Shown here piece after piece: positions 1 to 12,962 of a stretch of DNA of 64,000 nt; position 1 is the first letter of the stretch; each line of letters opens with the position of its first letter. The DNA is from Synchiropus splendidus (Eukaryota; Chordata; Actinopteri; Syngnathiformes; Callionymidae), in the NCBI RefSeq assembly GCF_027744825.2, contig NC_071336.1, positions 23,024,501-23,088,500 on the forward strand, in the 5' to 3' direction. The notes under the pieces were generated by a model that did not search any database, was not told where the DNA came from, and worked only from the letters and a program-made list of their open reading frames with translations. Position numbers and translations under genes: made by a program.

Positions 1-3000
1 ACGGAAACCTTGTGAAATGATATGAAACCATGTGATGTCAAGATATTTGTCATGAAAAATTCCAACCAGCAGCAAGTCATGTTCATCAAATTTACTGAAG
101 AAAAAAAGAAGAAAAAAAAAACCCATTGATGCAAACTCTTGAGAAAGTTGGAATGAAGACACGTCACGCAGCCCAACCATGGGCCTCAGCCTTATAGTTA
201 AGAATCACTGAACTGAAGCATATCCTTAAGTAAAAGAGTCCTCTTACATCACAGGCGACTGGAGTTTTGGTTTTAAATCACCTTAAGTTACGTTGTCATG
301 TTCCTGCAATATGAAATATTGATTGAAATGGGTAACATCCAGATGTTATGACGGTCGAACCACCCATAACTGTGTGCTTGCCTTTATCGTTTATTGAAAG
401 TGAACAACAAAACAACAATGCAGAATGGCTAGTGCTTTCATGTATGTGGTTCTACCACAGCTACCTGTGAGCTTCTACTCAATTACGATGTACAGGGAGG
501 GCACTTCAGGTGTGAGGCTATAAATGGTATTCACCTCTAAGGTGTTTTATACAGTGGCCAGGAAAGGTCACAGCAAAGGCAAAATGCTGCAACGTATGCA
601 AACACTGATACACAAGAACATTGAGCCACAATATTACTACATAAACCACAACAGAAGTCACAATGGAAGTTCACAGTGTAACCCAAAGGACAATACATGG
701 TAACCTGCGAGGTGGAAAAATACTATCAAGTTCCAATGCACGTTTGAGTTATTTGTCTGTATTCAAAATTGTATCGTTACCATAATTATAGCACGAGCCA
801 CTGCATTATACAGGTATAGTAATACTTTTAAAAGTCAAGTAGATTTCTGAATACCAGAAAGTGACATACATCCCTTAAACTGACTTTTATGTACTCTTTC
901 GCCGCTTTCCCCCTCAGTTATTTGGTCCCGGCTCCTGCCTGCAAACGTCTGTTGTTGTTTATGATAAGTAAATAAAAATGTGTACCATAGAATGAATAAT
1001 TGCACAATTGCAAGCCCACAAAAGTCACCCAATTTAAGGTCCAGAGAGTTGTGGTCTCACGGTCAGTGGGATGGTGCTCACTTGAATGTACTGACTGTCT
1101 CTCAAGTGATCGACAGCTTGTGGACAAGAGAACACTCCAAGCAAATCAGAAGTAAATAAATAAAAAGCTACAACATTTTTTATGCATTTATTATGTCTTG
1201 TGCTTATTCTCTGTGGTTACAGAAGAAGGCAGGTTGACTTCAATTACAACCTCAGTCTACAATCATTAAGAGAGAACAGAGGGTGACCTCTGAGTAAGTA
1301 CTGTTGCATTGATTTGCTGTGGCCATGAGTTATGTGCCACTCCTGTGTTTACTGTTGTTCAACATTAATGTCCATCCATCCACTTGCTTCTGCTTCTTCT
1401 CCCCAACATTCTCGGGTATCTAGCCCACTCCGGCCATGTTGAGGGGAGCCAGGTCACCAGTACATCAAAAGTGTCAAGGTATGCAGTGAGAAAGGTTCAT
1501 GTGCAGCCTGCCAAAGGGCACTTGCCAAAGGGCACCTTCAACAGTTGCGATGCCAAACAATTTCCTGCCATCTGTTAGTCTGAAAGTCTTTGTCGTAGAA
1601 CAGAGGAGAAGAATCTTGTGGAAGCATTCTCAACTAGAATTGAACTAAAGAATCTTTGATGTCGAGTTTTAACATGTGCAATCGTTGTCTGCTACTGTCA
1701 CTCCGTTCCCCGCATTCTCTCACTGACTTTCTGTGTAATACAAATGGTAGCCCACTTTAAACAACACACCATAACGGGTCCAAGATAAGCAATAAGATAT
1801 TTATGAAGGCACTTCGATCTGAAAGAGGCTTCTTAATCACGTTAAAAGGTTACACGTTTGCTTGACTTACTGTTGCGGTGTCTGACCTGACATGACAGAT
1901 CAGGACCTCAGAGACCCGGTGCTGACCTCAGCGCTCCCCAGCGCAGCCGGCTGATAATGAATTGAGTGTTTCCAGTATTTGAATATTGATCTTGAGGTCA
2001 GACTCACGGTCCCATTGTACAGGTAAATGTTTCGAATTAAATGCTGATTCACTGTTGAGGCTGCAGCTGTGGTGCTGTGCAATAAAAGCACATATTTACT
2101 TGATACATTTTCAAAATAGGCATCATTTCATGCTAAACTTAAATGAAACACCTTTTACTGAAGACAAATAAAGAAAGTCCCCATTGCATGACGAACAACA
2201 CTCTAAGCTAAATTGCAAATGCAATAATTCCTCATTGCTGACACACGGATTTTTAAAGTGAAAGTCAGATTTTATTGTGGGAATAAAATGTAAATGTCAA
2301 AGACCCTTTCATGTATTTTTCTATGCTGTTAGAAAAGTTACAAAAAGTTATGTATTGAACTAACCTCTTTTTTTTTTTGTCATTGACAGTGTTTTTTTTT
2401 ATGTTAAATTTTTTTTCCGTATTCAAAACTCAATGGCAGAGATAGCCCTCCATATTCCAATATATTTTGATGTATCTCCTAAATTCGACTCAGGACTTTC
2501 CTCTCGTCAGAAAAATAGTAATGACAGTGACACTTAGCCCTAAACAAATCCACCACTGTGCCGGCGGACATTGAATTTTTTGCTGAGAGATCGAGAATAA
2601 CATGTCTTTAAGATCCCACTCCTAAAGCTCAATGGCTTATGTTTGTAGACGGTAGTAGAAGACAGGCTCCTACAAAAACCGCTCATGCTCAATCAAGGCA
2701 CTTTTCTAAGGATTCGATCTGGACCTGAACTTTTATGTCTGTCGGAATCTGTGAATCATCTTCCTCTGGTGCTACTGAAGTGTATGTGGTGAGTTTGCCC
2801 AGTGATAAAACAGCAATAAACTCCTCCTGGAATGAGCAAAACAACTTTATGATGTCCACAACAAGAATGAGGACTAATGTATTAACTGAGGGAGGCAGAG
2901 ATCAAGTCGACAGAAACACAGTGCTCCACAAACCTGCATCTCAGTCTGAAGGTAGAGTGACATCACATGGTTTTGAGTTTATGTGATGAAATCCTACAGA

Positions 3001-3079
3001 AAGAAAAGTACGTCTTACCAAGATGATATGAGTCAGTTTGTTTGCTTTCATTGACAAACCATCAGCGATTTACATTTGT
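1..3079. other. Intergenic DNA, no gene seen
   Basis: No exon, RNA gene or clear mobile element was recognised. Open frames here are short, lack recognisable protein similarity and are not flanked by a consistent set of splice sites. The sequence is AT-rich with scattered A or T homopolymers (for example around 105-120, 2373-2400). The CCATCCATCCA run at about 1373 resembles the tail of fish LINEs, but the sequence next to it does not support an assignment. Confidence 0.6.
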
Positions 3080-3840
3080 GATCCGTTGAATAAACCAAGT
3101 CATGAACCTGTCATGGTGGCTCAAAGGGCCAGATCCAAAAGCTGATTGCTGCAGAGTTATAGAAGACTCAGACCAGCGAGAGAAACGTTAACACGTAACC
3201 TTAATGTACCAAGTGCACAAATAAAACAAACAATGAACCAAAAGCGTAGCCACCAAACCCGAGCGAGAGGACAGATCACGCACTAGTGGCAGATAATACT
3301 AGTCAAAAATTGGGAGAACAACAACACTGAGTACAAACACATGCGGCCCAAACAACTGAGAACACTCGTTGCTGAAAAACAGAGGGAAAGAAATGGAAGG
3401 GCTGAAAATCTGCGTACAAAAACGCCAACCCAAGGTAATCCAACGACATGTAGCGACAAGAACAAAAAAGGCGGTTTAAAACAACACACAGCATTATCTA
3501 ATAAAACAAAGCACGTAGAGATAAACACAAAAACACAAGAGCAGGGAGAACCTGACCGAGGCACGAAAAGCAACCATCTGGCACCACAGGCAGGAACCAG
3601 GAAGTCGAAGTAGGGGCGGAGATGATCACCCGATTGGTCCCATCTGCGTTCCAACTCTGGGGAGGGGTGACGGACACAACATAGGAAACAACACAAAAAC
3701 GCAATTGAGGGTAACAATAAATAATGACTGAGCCGAATGCATCGGCCATTTTTGTCGCCCTTGTTGTACTACCTACGCACACTTTCAGTGAGACGTCCAT
3801 TTTGTTTACTTTAACTCAATAAACCCAGCTTAATACAAAC
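3080..3840. repeat. Possible decayed dispersed repeat, A-rich on + strand
   Basis: The + strand is strikingly rich in A and in AACA/AAAC words from about 3200 to 3720. It then has a G-rich stretch with a GGGGAGGGGTGACGGAC core near 3658. Its composition differs from both flanks and recalls non-autonomous fish DNA repeats, but I could not define terminal repeats or a target duplication. Open frames on either strand (for example 3283-3717, minus) follow from the biased composition and look like no known protein. This could equally be unique biased DNA. Confidence 0.25.
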
Positions 3841-6800
3841 ATTTAAAATTGTGTTTTGCTGTAAAGTTACTTTACAAGTTTTGTTTGTTTTGTTTGTTTG
3901 AGACACAAAAAGCACCTATAAATCCTCATTGGCCACATAAAATGATGGATTAGGCAGGTTTATGCACACAGGCTTTAAATCATAAATGAGGCAAACTCTA
4001 TTGTCCCTTTTGTGTGGAGTTTGCAATCACCATCATCAACATCTTCATTGTCAAAAAGAAACTTTGTGGCATCATAAAGCCTCCACAAAGTGCAACTGCT
4101 GTGTAGTTTTCCTCATGATGGATGCGGAATGAGGGGGATAAAACCCTTACTTGGTTACAGAAGGAGCCTCAGACCATTTCAAGCTTGTTTTTTCAATTCT
4201 GGAGACTCTTTGGCTGCAGTCACTTTGCATAAATCTCTTTGATGATAGCCAGAAGAACATCTGCTCGGGCAGCAGAAAAAGAATTCGAGGAGGCGATGGC
4301 GGAACATATGCTAATGGTAATTTGACTTGGTCTGAAAAGTTTGTTCCAAAGAGGCGGGTGCACTGATCATAAAATTGATACCTTCACAAAAAAATTTAAA
4401 TAAGATATGTCTTAATGTTTGTTTTATTTTTGAATGAAAAGCTTTTTTTTTTTTCAATCCTCTCTTTACCTCATCTAAACTCCTTCTGAGAACAGCGAGA
4501 TAAAAACCAACTGCAGAGTCCCTGTGTGTACAAGTCATTGTGGCATTAAATTAAATTAGAAATGTATCATCAAAACAAAGCGAGGTTCACATATATACAG
4601 AATAATTATTTAGTGAAAATATTTGAAACAGTCGAGCATGACCCGCTATAAGACCTCTAATGTTGAGACACTATAAGTTATGTATGTGGGGTCAGGTGAT
4701 GCCGAAGCTCAGATCTGTCTTGTTGTGGCAAAGCAAACACAAATGTCCTTGAATCTCATCACAACAGTAGGTATGTAGGGGGTATGTGCAAACAACTGTG
4801 CGTCACAGTCGTGCAGCTTTTCTCCAGTCTAATTAAATCCTGCCTGCCGCTCGTCCCACATGCACAAGAGAAGTGACTCCGCTGCAGGAGCTGACCACAG
4901 ATGTTACCAGATTTTCTCTTCTGCAGGTCGGGGTGGCGGCGTATTCAGATCGATTTTACAACGGTGGAAGATATTCCCAAATCATCCAGACGTCCTTTCA
5001 TGTATCAGGCGGGAGTTAATTGTGTGGGAGTGGTGTGGAATGGATTCTGTGACTGCATGATTGATCCATTTTGTGGGTGTGAAATCCACCCATGGAGCCT
5101 GGTGAAGATATTGCCTGGAAAAGCATACGCCATGCTCTAATCCACTCGTCGCTGCACTCTGGAGGTGTGTGGTCTTTTCCGTCGTGCAGAAGCAAGAACC
5201 CTGCTGAGACCACAGGAACAAATTGTTTGCTATGCTTTCGATTTCAACCTGTTTTCCCCGGTGAATCACCAGCACACCCTGTATTGCAGAGTCCCACATA
5301 TGTAATTTAATAACCACAGCATACATGTGTCTCATCTGGAGTGAACAGGTGGATATACAAAGGGAAGGCACAATCTTATTCGTACTGACATGAAGAAAAA
5401 GGTCTTGTTTTGTTGCATTTTACAGTAGCTGAAGTTAGCTTCAAAACCTATACACAAGTGCATATACATCTCTACAGTTGCTACCAAGAGACATGTATCA
5501 GAGTAACTTGGTCGTTAAACCTTCTCGACCAGCATCGACCAGGTCCCAAGTCTTCTCCAGGGGACCTGTTTGGATTTGACAGAAGCGAGGCATGCAGATG
5601 GAGATGATGACACGACACTCTGATCCAAGAGCTTGACTTGAGAGTACAGTCCTTAGACAAATGCCTTCTGTAGATGATCTCATTGGATGGCCTTTTCATT
5701 CTTCCCATGGTTGAAGTGCTATCAAAGTGAAGGAGCTGCAAAGATTTGATCAGAAAACTGGTGATTGCATTTTGCCAATGGATAAAGGGAATGTGGTCGA
5801 CATGAGGTTGACTTGCCCTCCTGGTGCTTTGTCTTCCACAGTGGAACTACCTCTGGTCTGAACTCTGATATAACAGTTCCAACTTCCATGCCGTGCAAAT
5901 ACTGAGTTGTGCTTGTGATGGTATTCAGGGTAAAGGAGGGCATGTCAGGGTGGTCTATTATCACAGAGCAGTTAAAGTTCCAGCACACCCTTCTAAAAAC
6001 ATGATAAAATAAAAAGGACTTGTCTGAGTAAATGTAGTTTTACAGTGAGTGTCGACAGAATGATGTCCCAGAGTGAGCCGTCAGCTTTGCTGGGTTAGGC
6101 TTTAGGCTTTCAATTCAATCACGTTTTGTCTTCATGAAGCTGGAGGCAGTGTTAAAAACTTGACTTCAGAGTAATGCTACTGGGTGGCGCTCCATAAGGT
6201 TTCCCTCTTGAAAGCCCATTTCATGGTGCTTGCTATGTGCTGCACCTCATAGGAGCTTCATTCTCCAGTTGGTAACAGGAGTGAAGCACGTATGAGGGGC
6301 TATAGAGACCAAGTCCATCCATTGTGCACCAGCACACACATTTTGCTGTCTTTGGTGAGAATCATCTTCTCCGGGGCAGGTCCTGATAAGAGCCACCTGG
6401 GTCGGAAGGAAGGGAGCGTGTTTTGTGATCGTTGCCATGGTTACGAGGAAGCCAGCGACCGGCACTGGCGTCAGTGGACGAGGACAGAGCCCACGTGGAG
6501 AACTTTTGTGTATGAAGGGTTCAAGACATCAGATAGTTTTTGTCGCTCTACCAGACTACTGTTAAGGCTAAGTCAGGTGCAGCTGCTGACCCAGAATTCT
6601 GCTTTTGTTTTAGACTCCTCTGTCAGGGAATACATTCCTTGGATGTAACTTCTTGGTCTCTTGGTAGTCAATAAATGGCCACGCGGAGATACACAAGAGG
6701 TGTATTTCCAACACTTGTTCTGTATTATCGCCGCATAGATTCAGTGACTTGGTTTCTCTATGCTCCATACTAGTATTTAAAAGTCACAGGTGTCTTAGGG

Positions 6801-7873
6801 ACTTTGGGAAGACCCACTCTGAATACATCTTTAAATCTAATCGCTTCACAAGCCTTCTATTGGGGCTTCAGTGGAGCAATTAAAACATCATCATGGTACA
6901 TTCAATTATTTTTTTCGTTTGAATGAGAGCTGACGATCTCCGCGCACAGCTATTCAAAAGTGCAGTGCTGTTACTGTGAAGGGCCGCTCAGGTTTAAAGT
7001 GCCAGACTGGATTCTAGGGTTTTTGCCACTCGGCTGAGAGTGCATGTCAGAGAACCGCCATGCATATTTAAGACTCAAGGCCACATCATTAGAATAAGAG
7101 GGCCTTCATTAGTAAGTACATGGGAATTAAGCAGCACCCCACATTCCGCTGTCACTCTCAGGAAATCATCAGCTGTAACTGCTCAGAGGGTTTCACATAA
7201 TTGCCAGAGAGCACAAAGAGTGATTTGCCACCAGCAGCCGCCTGATACCCGCTTTGTCCTTCGCTTCCAAGTGTCATCTTGAATATGGGAATTAGAGAAG
7301 AATCCAAAAGAAAATCAGGTTTTTTTTTTGTCCAAAGAAACATAGCTGAAAAAGTTGCAGTTGAATAGAGAAAGCGTGTAAAAGGGAATTAGACGGTGGC
7401 GTCATTGACATCTCCACGCCACATCACTTAGCATTCAGTCACTGTCGCAGAGGGGAAGTGGAGATGATCATCTTCTGACTTGAGCTGCTTCATTTAATAC
7501 TATTTTTTCATAACCGTGAATTAACTGGATGAAGGCTTGATGGATACCGGACAAGATATGATTTAGTTTCTATTGATTTGAATGATCAACATGCACAATT
7601 TAGTTCTCTGTGTAAGGCACCTCAGCGACTGTCACCTTTGCCTTGAGACCAATAGTGAGTCAGGTTTCCATCTGAGTTTTTTTTTTTTAGCCAATTTCAA
7701 TTTTGAGAAACACTTTAAAATATTTTAATCACATTTAATCGTTTTAATTTAATTTAACGGTTTGCTCTCCAGACAACACCTTTCTAAGTGCAGGAGTTCC
7801 TGGTCCACTGATCACACTGATGCACAAGACACGTGGCAGCTAGGATGATAACAGCAACAACAAACATGGAGGA
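3841..7873. other. Intergenic DNA, no gene seen
   Basis: No coding exon was recognised. Several open frames of 60-130 codons between 4850 and 6650 overlap one another on both strands and show no domain I know. The 5000-6650 part is less AT-rich than its flanks and could contain an old, unrecognisable repeat or pseudogene, but nothing in it supports a call. Confidence 0.55.
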
Positions 7874-7923
7874 ATCCCTGAACAAAAGCAAACAAAAGCA
7901 TCTGTTTGCTTTTGTTCAGGGAT
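7874..7923. repeat. Perfect 21-bp inverted repeat (hairpin, 8-nt loop)
   Basis: The left arm, 7874-7894, begins ATCCCTGAACAAAAGC. The right arm, 7903-7923, is its exact reverse complement and ends GCTTTTGTTCAGGGAT. The spacer, 7895-7902, is AAAGCATC. The left arm also contains a near tandem AACAAAAGCA unit at 7881-7900. No open frame or transposon terminus was recognised around it. It could be a structured RNA, a short foldback insertion or a recent templated mutation. Confidence 0.9.
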
Positions 7924-8147
7924 GTTTTTTGCTACACAATGGCCAGGGTTTCCACTTCTCTGAATGTACTTGAAATTCTTATGAAAATGAAAGTCTTGTA
8001 CAAATATTTTCAAGACATTAAAAGAGCTTTAGTTTAAATAAGGTTGTATTAAAACTTGAATATAACCACCATCGTCATTTATTGTGCTATTGCCAAACTG
8101 ATGCAAAATAAACAATATTTTGTTGTTTAAGTGTATGTGTGGGTCCA

Positions 8148-8150
<3 letters not shown>

Positions 8151-8214
<64 letters not shown>
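8151..8214. repeat. (TA)32 microsatellite
   Basis: An uninterrupted TA tract of 64 bp. It is self-complementary and likely to vary in length between individuals. Confidence 0.98.
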
Positions 8215-8215
<1 letters not shown>

Positions 8216-9805
8216 CCTGAGATTGCCTCTCAGTCACTCGGCTGACCTGATCATGGACCTGTTTTCCATCCATTTGTGCACTTGTGTTGTGCTTCTTTGA
8301 TCACGCCTGATGCCTTGTGTGGACAACCAAATGCAGCATTTCATTCATCGTATCCTTGTGTCCATTCATCCAAACCTAGCTGAGCTATGATAAGAGCAGA
8401 CATGATGACAGTACTATGGCCATTTTTTTTGCTGCAGTTTACTGGTTATATATTTCATTCTGTGCAGTTGGATTTAAGCCCCTTATATTAGTCTTGAGCG
8501 ACAACTCAATTTGGTGACCTTAGGTGCAAGAACCCTCTGTTCCCAAATGACGTACAATCTGTTAGGAGAGGGATGTGTTGACGGCCTCATGAAGAGAAAT
8601 TTTTATGAGCAGGAATTGATATTCTGGTGTCATTCTAAGGGCTGACTCACACCAAAGCCTCTGTGAGTCATCGCTTTATCTTCACGAAGGAAATTCCACA
8701 ACAAATGAAAATGGGGAAAAAAGGTAGACACCAATTTCCGCTCATAAAAAAAAAAAAAAAAACATGACAAGATTAGCTTGTGGGATACATGTCTTTTGAA
8801 AAGGCTCATTTTAAAGGACTACCACGCTCTCAATGTTGAAACGCAATTGAGTCGTATGAGACGATGACAAGCAGAAATGAAGCCGACATGACTGTCCTAT
8901 GAGTTTGAAGACAAATTGATATTTCTATTAGTACCTGCAGAGTTGTTGCAGCTGGAAATGATGAATGGCTTTATCTATCTTTATGCTGTTCATTCAGATG
9001 TTCACTTAATTGGCTTGCTAATAGAAGCCATCAGTCAGTGTGCAAACAGCAGCCAGCCAGGCATTCAATAATCCAATTTTTCTTTCTCTAATCCAGTGTC
9101 CTCAGGCTTGCAAGGCTGTTTGTTTTAGCGCAGGATAACCACACTTACGTTCCCAGATAAGCATCATAAGAGCCTTATTTGACATCAAAACATTCCATCG
9201 ATATGAACACCAAGCGGGAGGATTGTAAGTATTCAGACTGAAATCATGTCTGAAATGATACAAATTCACATTGTGATCAATGACTAGGTCAAAAAACAAA
9301 ACACTTAAAGGGTTTGACATACACGTTTCAACTCACCATAAACCCTCGAAGGTTTATCCTGTTGAGAAAATGCAAAGACCAAATGAAAGCAGAAAACTGG
9401 GGCTTGTTCACATAAGTAAAATGATCAGTACTTCTGCCAGATTGGTGCAATTTATCAAATTCAGTCAAAGAGAATTTACCAGTGAGGCACGACTTTCATG
9501 GGCATAAGAGTGAAAGTTTGTCAAAATGATATTTTATTTTAATTTGAACGGCAGAGTGGTTCCTCAAATGTCTGCCTAAGAGTCTCACTCTCCTCTGTTT
9601 CTCTCTTCTCTGTGAGATCCGTCGGCAAAAGAAATTTACTAAAAAATAGACAAATGTTTCACACTTCTGCATACATTCAGGCAACATTTTATCTTTACAA
9701 ATATACATCACATAGTAAAACGCAAAAGGGCCCTTTAACATATTACAAAGTTGAATAATCCACTCAAAAACTTGCATGACAGGACAATGAAAAATGAACC
9801 TCACT

Positions 9806-9830
9806 CATAGTATATTTTGTATATACTATG
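9806..9830. repeat. 10-bp inverted repeat, AT-rich
   Basis: CATAGTATAT (9806-9815) and ATATACTATG (9821-9830) are exact reverse complements around a 5-nt loop. In AT-rich DNA this may be chance. Confidence 0.85.
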
Positions 9831-10059
9831 GAGTGTAATTGTATATGGTATGTTATGGAACAATTCTACAGCCATAAAATGAAGATAAACATCTCTATAT
9901 ATAAAACTGTTGCAGTGAAAGGGTTCAGTACCTTGAAAATAAATTATTAATAATTAATATCAATACTCAAAAATACTCAAAACATGTTTTTATTTTGTTT
10001 CTATTATGCTTTAATTGATTGTTGAATTTATTTTTTAACCAAAAAATTCAAGTTTTTAC

Positions 10060-10104
10060 AGACCGCATGAAATGTCTTGGTGGGCCACATTTGGCCTCTG
10101 GCCA
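10060..10104. mobile_element. hAT-like element end, fragment
   Basis: The segment reads GACCGCATGAAATG, then GGTGGGCCACATTTGGCC and TCTGGCC. This resembles the subterminal 'gggccgcat...gggccgcatttggccc' sequence common near ends of vertebrate hAT elements. The usual terminal CAG-type end is not visible next to it, so only a decayed fragment remains. The assignment is from memory of the family. Confidence 0.35.
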
Positions 10105-11096
10105 ACACCATAAAAAAATAAAAATACAAAAAAAAAATCATCGATTGGTTCTGACCAAAGCAACAGATACTAACAATTGTAAACTGTTGCAGCCCATTAT
10201 GGTAATTTGTTTTCATTTTTTAGTATTTGATTTATGTTTATATTTAATGACAAATGTTGACTTAAAAGGCGTTTAACAAGAGCAAACACAGAATTAAAAT
10301 CATCATCACAGTTATTTGATTCAGGCTTTGTTCACCCTGAAACCGCAAGAGTCTAGCCAGCAAAAAGCAGCGCAAGCTGCCCCCACTAGCTAATACCTAC
10401 TACAGCTGGTCAGTGGTTGTTCATTGGTTGAGGAGGTGGCGATTGACCAATGCTATAAAATACTACATTTGTGTGAAATGACAAAAGTATAACTGAAGAT
10501 CCCGCAACTGGAATACTCAAGTGGTTACACACTTGAACGTGTTGGTCCGATCACTGCAGAGCTGGAGCGTATGATGTGATGTCCTGATGGAACTAATGTG
10601 CCTCAGGAGGTGACTGGACTGCCAGTGGAACACGAGTGAAAGGGAAGGTATTCCAGTAGCCGGACAGAAGGAAGTGAAAGCAACTAAGGACTAAATTGCA
10701 GAACCACTCAGCGGACACACGAGGATGTACTTCATAGTACCAAAACACTGTAATTTCCTCCCAGAGATGAAGTAGGAACTCTGTTGGTGCGTGCTTGAAT
10801 GTTTGTGTCTACACTCAGGTGGGAATGACTCCAGCCCCTCTTCCCTTTGCTTTTTTTTTCATTTTAAGAATGTAAAGATTGAGTGACTTATTTTACTGCT
10901 GATCTATCAGTTGTCTAGTTGCTGCAGACGGAATATTGAAGTGGAATTTGTTCAAAGTCAAAAGGAACAATTGATCTTTTCAAAGGCTGTGAACATTACT
11001 AGAGCAGATTTATGACTCCCAGGTAGGAAAAGAAAAAAAAAAGAATTCACGCACATGAATCTTTCTGCTCAACATTTGTAGTTCAGATATCTCTTT

Positions 11097-11114
11097 TCTC
11101 TCTCTCTCTCTCTC
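11097..11114. repeat. (TC)9 microsatellite
   Basis: A short uninterrupted TC tract. Confidence 0.95.
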
Positions 11115-12298
11115 CCAATTTATTGCCATTTGGCCTTTTAACTTTAGACTTTCTGATTCTCTCTTTTGGATTTCTGCACCTCTCTGATTCATTAAATGCC
11201 TCTCCTTTGTACATCAATGGTAAGTGAAGTGCTGAGAATTCCAGCCGGAATTAATGATGGAGCCGCTGAGCTCGGCTGTGCTGAAAACACAAGTTGAAAA
11301 GAGTGACGGAGCATTTAGTGTGAATCACAGGTAGCTTCCTTTCAAAACAGCCTCAGAAATACATGGACGTAGAAATGTATAGCTTAATAATTCGAAATAA
11401 AAAGTGACTTTCTGGCTCATGCCCTTCTACCTTCTCAGGTAATAGAACCACAGGAGTCATGACACATGACCGGTCTGTTGTCTAGACAGATTGTCCAGCA
11501 GATTAAGGACACGCATGAGACCATGGACCATTGTGCAGGCAGGCTGCTGTGTCCATTTACACCCGCTGATGACTTTTTGATGAATAATTAACCAAATTCA
11601 AAGACTGACTGTGTGGCAATTCTGCCAATGTCGATCACCTCAGTCTGACAAACAACTGTGCTCCACTGGCCGTCTGTTATAATTGAGGGAATCATTAATA
11701 ATGTGGTGGGGAGGCTTGTCTGACCGCTGGAAGCATTCAGTTATCGGCAGAAGGGAAGTTCATCCATGTGTCGTCACTTTGGAGAAGCGGCTGACAGGCC
11801 CATTTGTTGCCAAAACATTTGTTTTCCTCAAAATACAGTCAAATGTTCAATGCCAAATGGATGTCAGTCTGGCGGAGACAAGACTGAAAAAACAATAATA
11901 ACAGTTTGTGTGGCCACTTGTGTTGGAAGGAGGTTTTTGTCTACATGTACTCACTGGGCTACGTGCACACTCTTACTGTCTCACTCTACTTCTACACCAT
12001 CACTTGCAATTCAAGCTTATTTGGTGAGAAAACAAAGCAAAAAAAAAAAATGTTTATAACAGTGCCAACAGTTTGGCATCTCCCACCGTCCTATTGCCGA
12101 CTCCCACCTCATGGGACCGTGCTACCATCAATCCCACATATGATGTCGGAAGATACATTCTAATGCCGAGAGAGCGCCCTTTTTGACCGTTCAAAAGTTA
12201 CCTTAGGTTTTGTGTCATATATAGTAGTAACAAACATACAACAAACATAGTAAAAACTGACATCATTATTTATCATATAAATGGAGGCAAAGCATATA

Positions 12299-12962
12299 GA
12301 GTGGTTGCCAACCTTTTTATCACTGCAGACCAAGTCAACACTGGACAATTGAAACATGGCCCGGGGTGTATGAAGTTGCCACTTTGACTCGTCATAAAAG
12401 TCCTCTGCATGTTAAGGCTCACAAACTTTCCTCCTCTCAACCAGTGCCCTGACACTCTCTGACTCTGGTTGCTATGGTAACATTTAAACATGCCTTTAAA
12501 ATAGCATACAGATACAGCGCAAAACCAAATATAAAGTGCATGAAAATTTTAGCTCACCATGTTGTTAAATCAATGGGAGCCCTGAGCTTGTTTCTCTGCA
12601 ACGAGACGTCGCGGTAGACGGCCGCGATAAATCCATATTTCGAGTATGACTACTGCTACTGTTTGTTAAAAAATGTCTTCTTCTTGGAAGTCGTAGGCTC
12701 TTCCGTCTATTCACTGAGCCTTTTCCCCTTCGCAAAGAAACGGATGTTTCCTACTCATTTTGCGAGCATGTGAGTTCAATTTTGGCTGTCAAGTGACCGA
12801 GGCGTAACCGAAAGAATCCCGTAATTTTTCAAAATAAAACGTTATTCAAAATAAAAGGTCCGTCAGACTCAAATCATACACAAAATGGAAATAATTATTT
12901 CTTGTGCTGCCCGGTACCAATTGATCCACTGACCGGTAACGGTCCCTGGCCTCATACCACTC
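12299..12962. mobile_element. Non-autonomous hAT-like DNA element
   Basis: The left end GAGTGGTTGCCAACC resembles the fish hAT-type end CAGTGGTTCCCAACC. The right part contains GTGCTGCCCGGTACCAATTG, ACCGGTAACGGTCC and ends in CCACTC, giving inverted ends that share GAGTGGT. The interior matches no transposase and codes for nothing. An 8-bp target duplication is not visible (AGCATATA before, ATTCAGGG after), so boundaries may be off by a few bases or flanks have decayed. The element is about 664 bp. The family assignment rests on remembered consensus ends. Confidence 0.6.

Larger units (their letters stand above)
8215..12298. other. Intergenic DNA, no gene seen
   Basis: Apart from the hairpin at 9806-9830, a hAT-like end at 10060-10104 and a CT tract at 11097-11114, I recognise no gene. 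The sequence is AT-rich. The stretches at about 8990-9060 and 11540-11720 contain TAAT-type homeodomain words and little simple repeat, so they are candidate non-coding regulatory DNA. That cannot be tested without comparing species. Confidence 0.55.

Noticed and set aside
1373..1500. CCATCCATCCA run that could be a LINE tail
   Set aside because: The sequence after it does not follow the known L2-like order, and the run is too short on its own.
3283..3717. 144-codon open frame on the minus strand
   Set aside because: It arises from an A-rich + strand (Phe, Cys and Leu-rich product), overlaps frames on the other strand, and shows no domain.
4982..5988. Chain of minus-strand open frames that could be a broken gene
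   Set aside because: No frame shows a recognisable motif, and frames on both strands are equally open.
6177..6190. Further CTCF-like match (CTACTGGGTGGCGC)
   Set aside because: Two core positions differ, too weak to list beside the other three.
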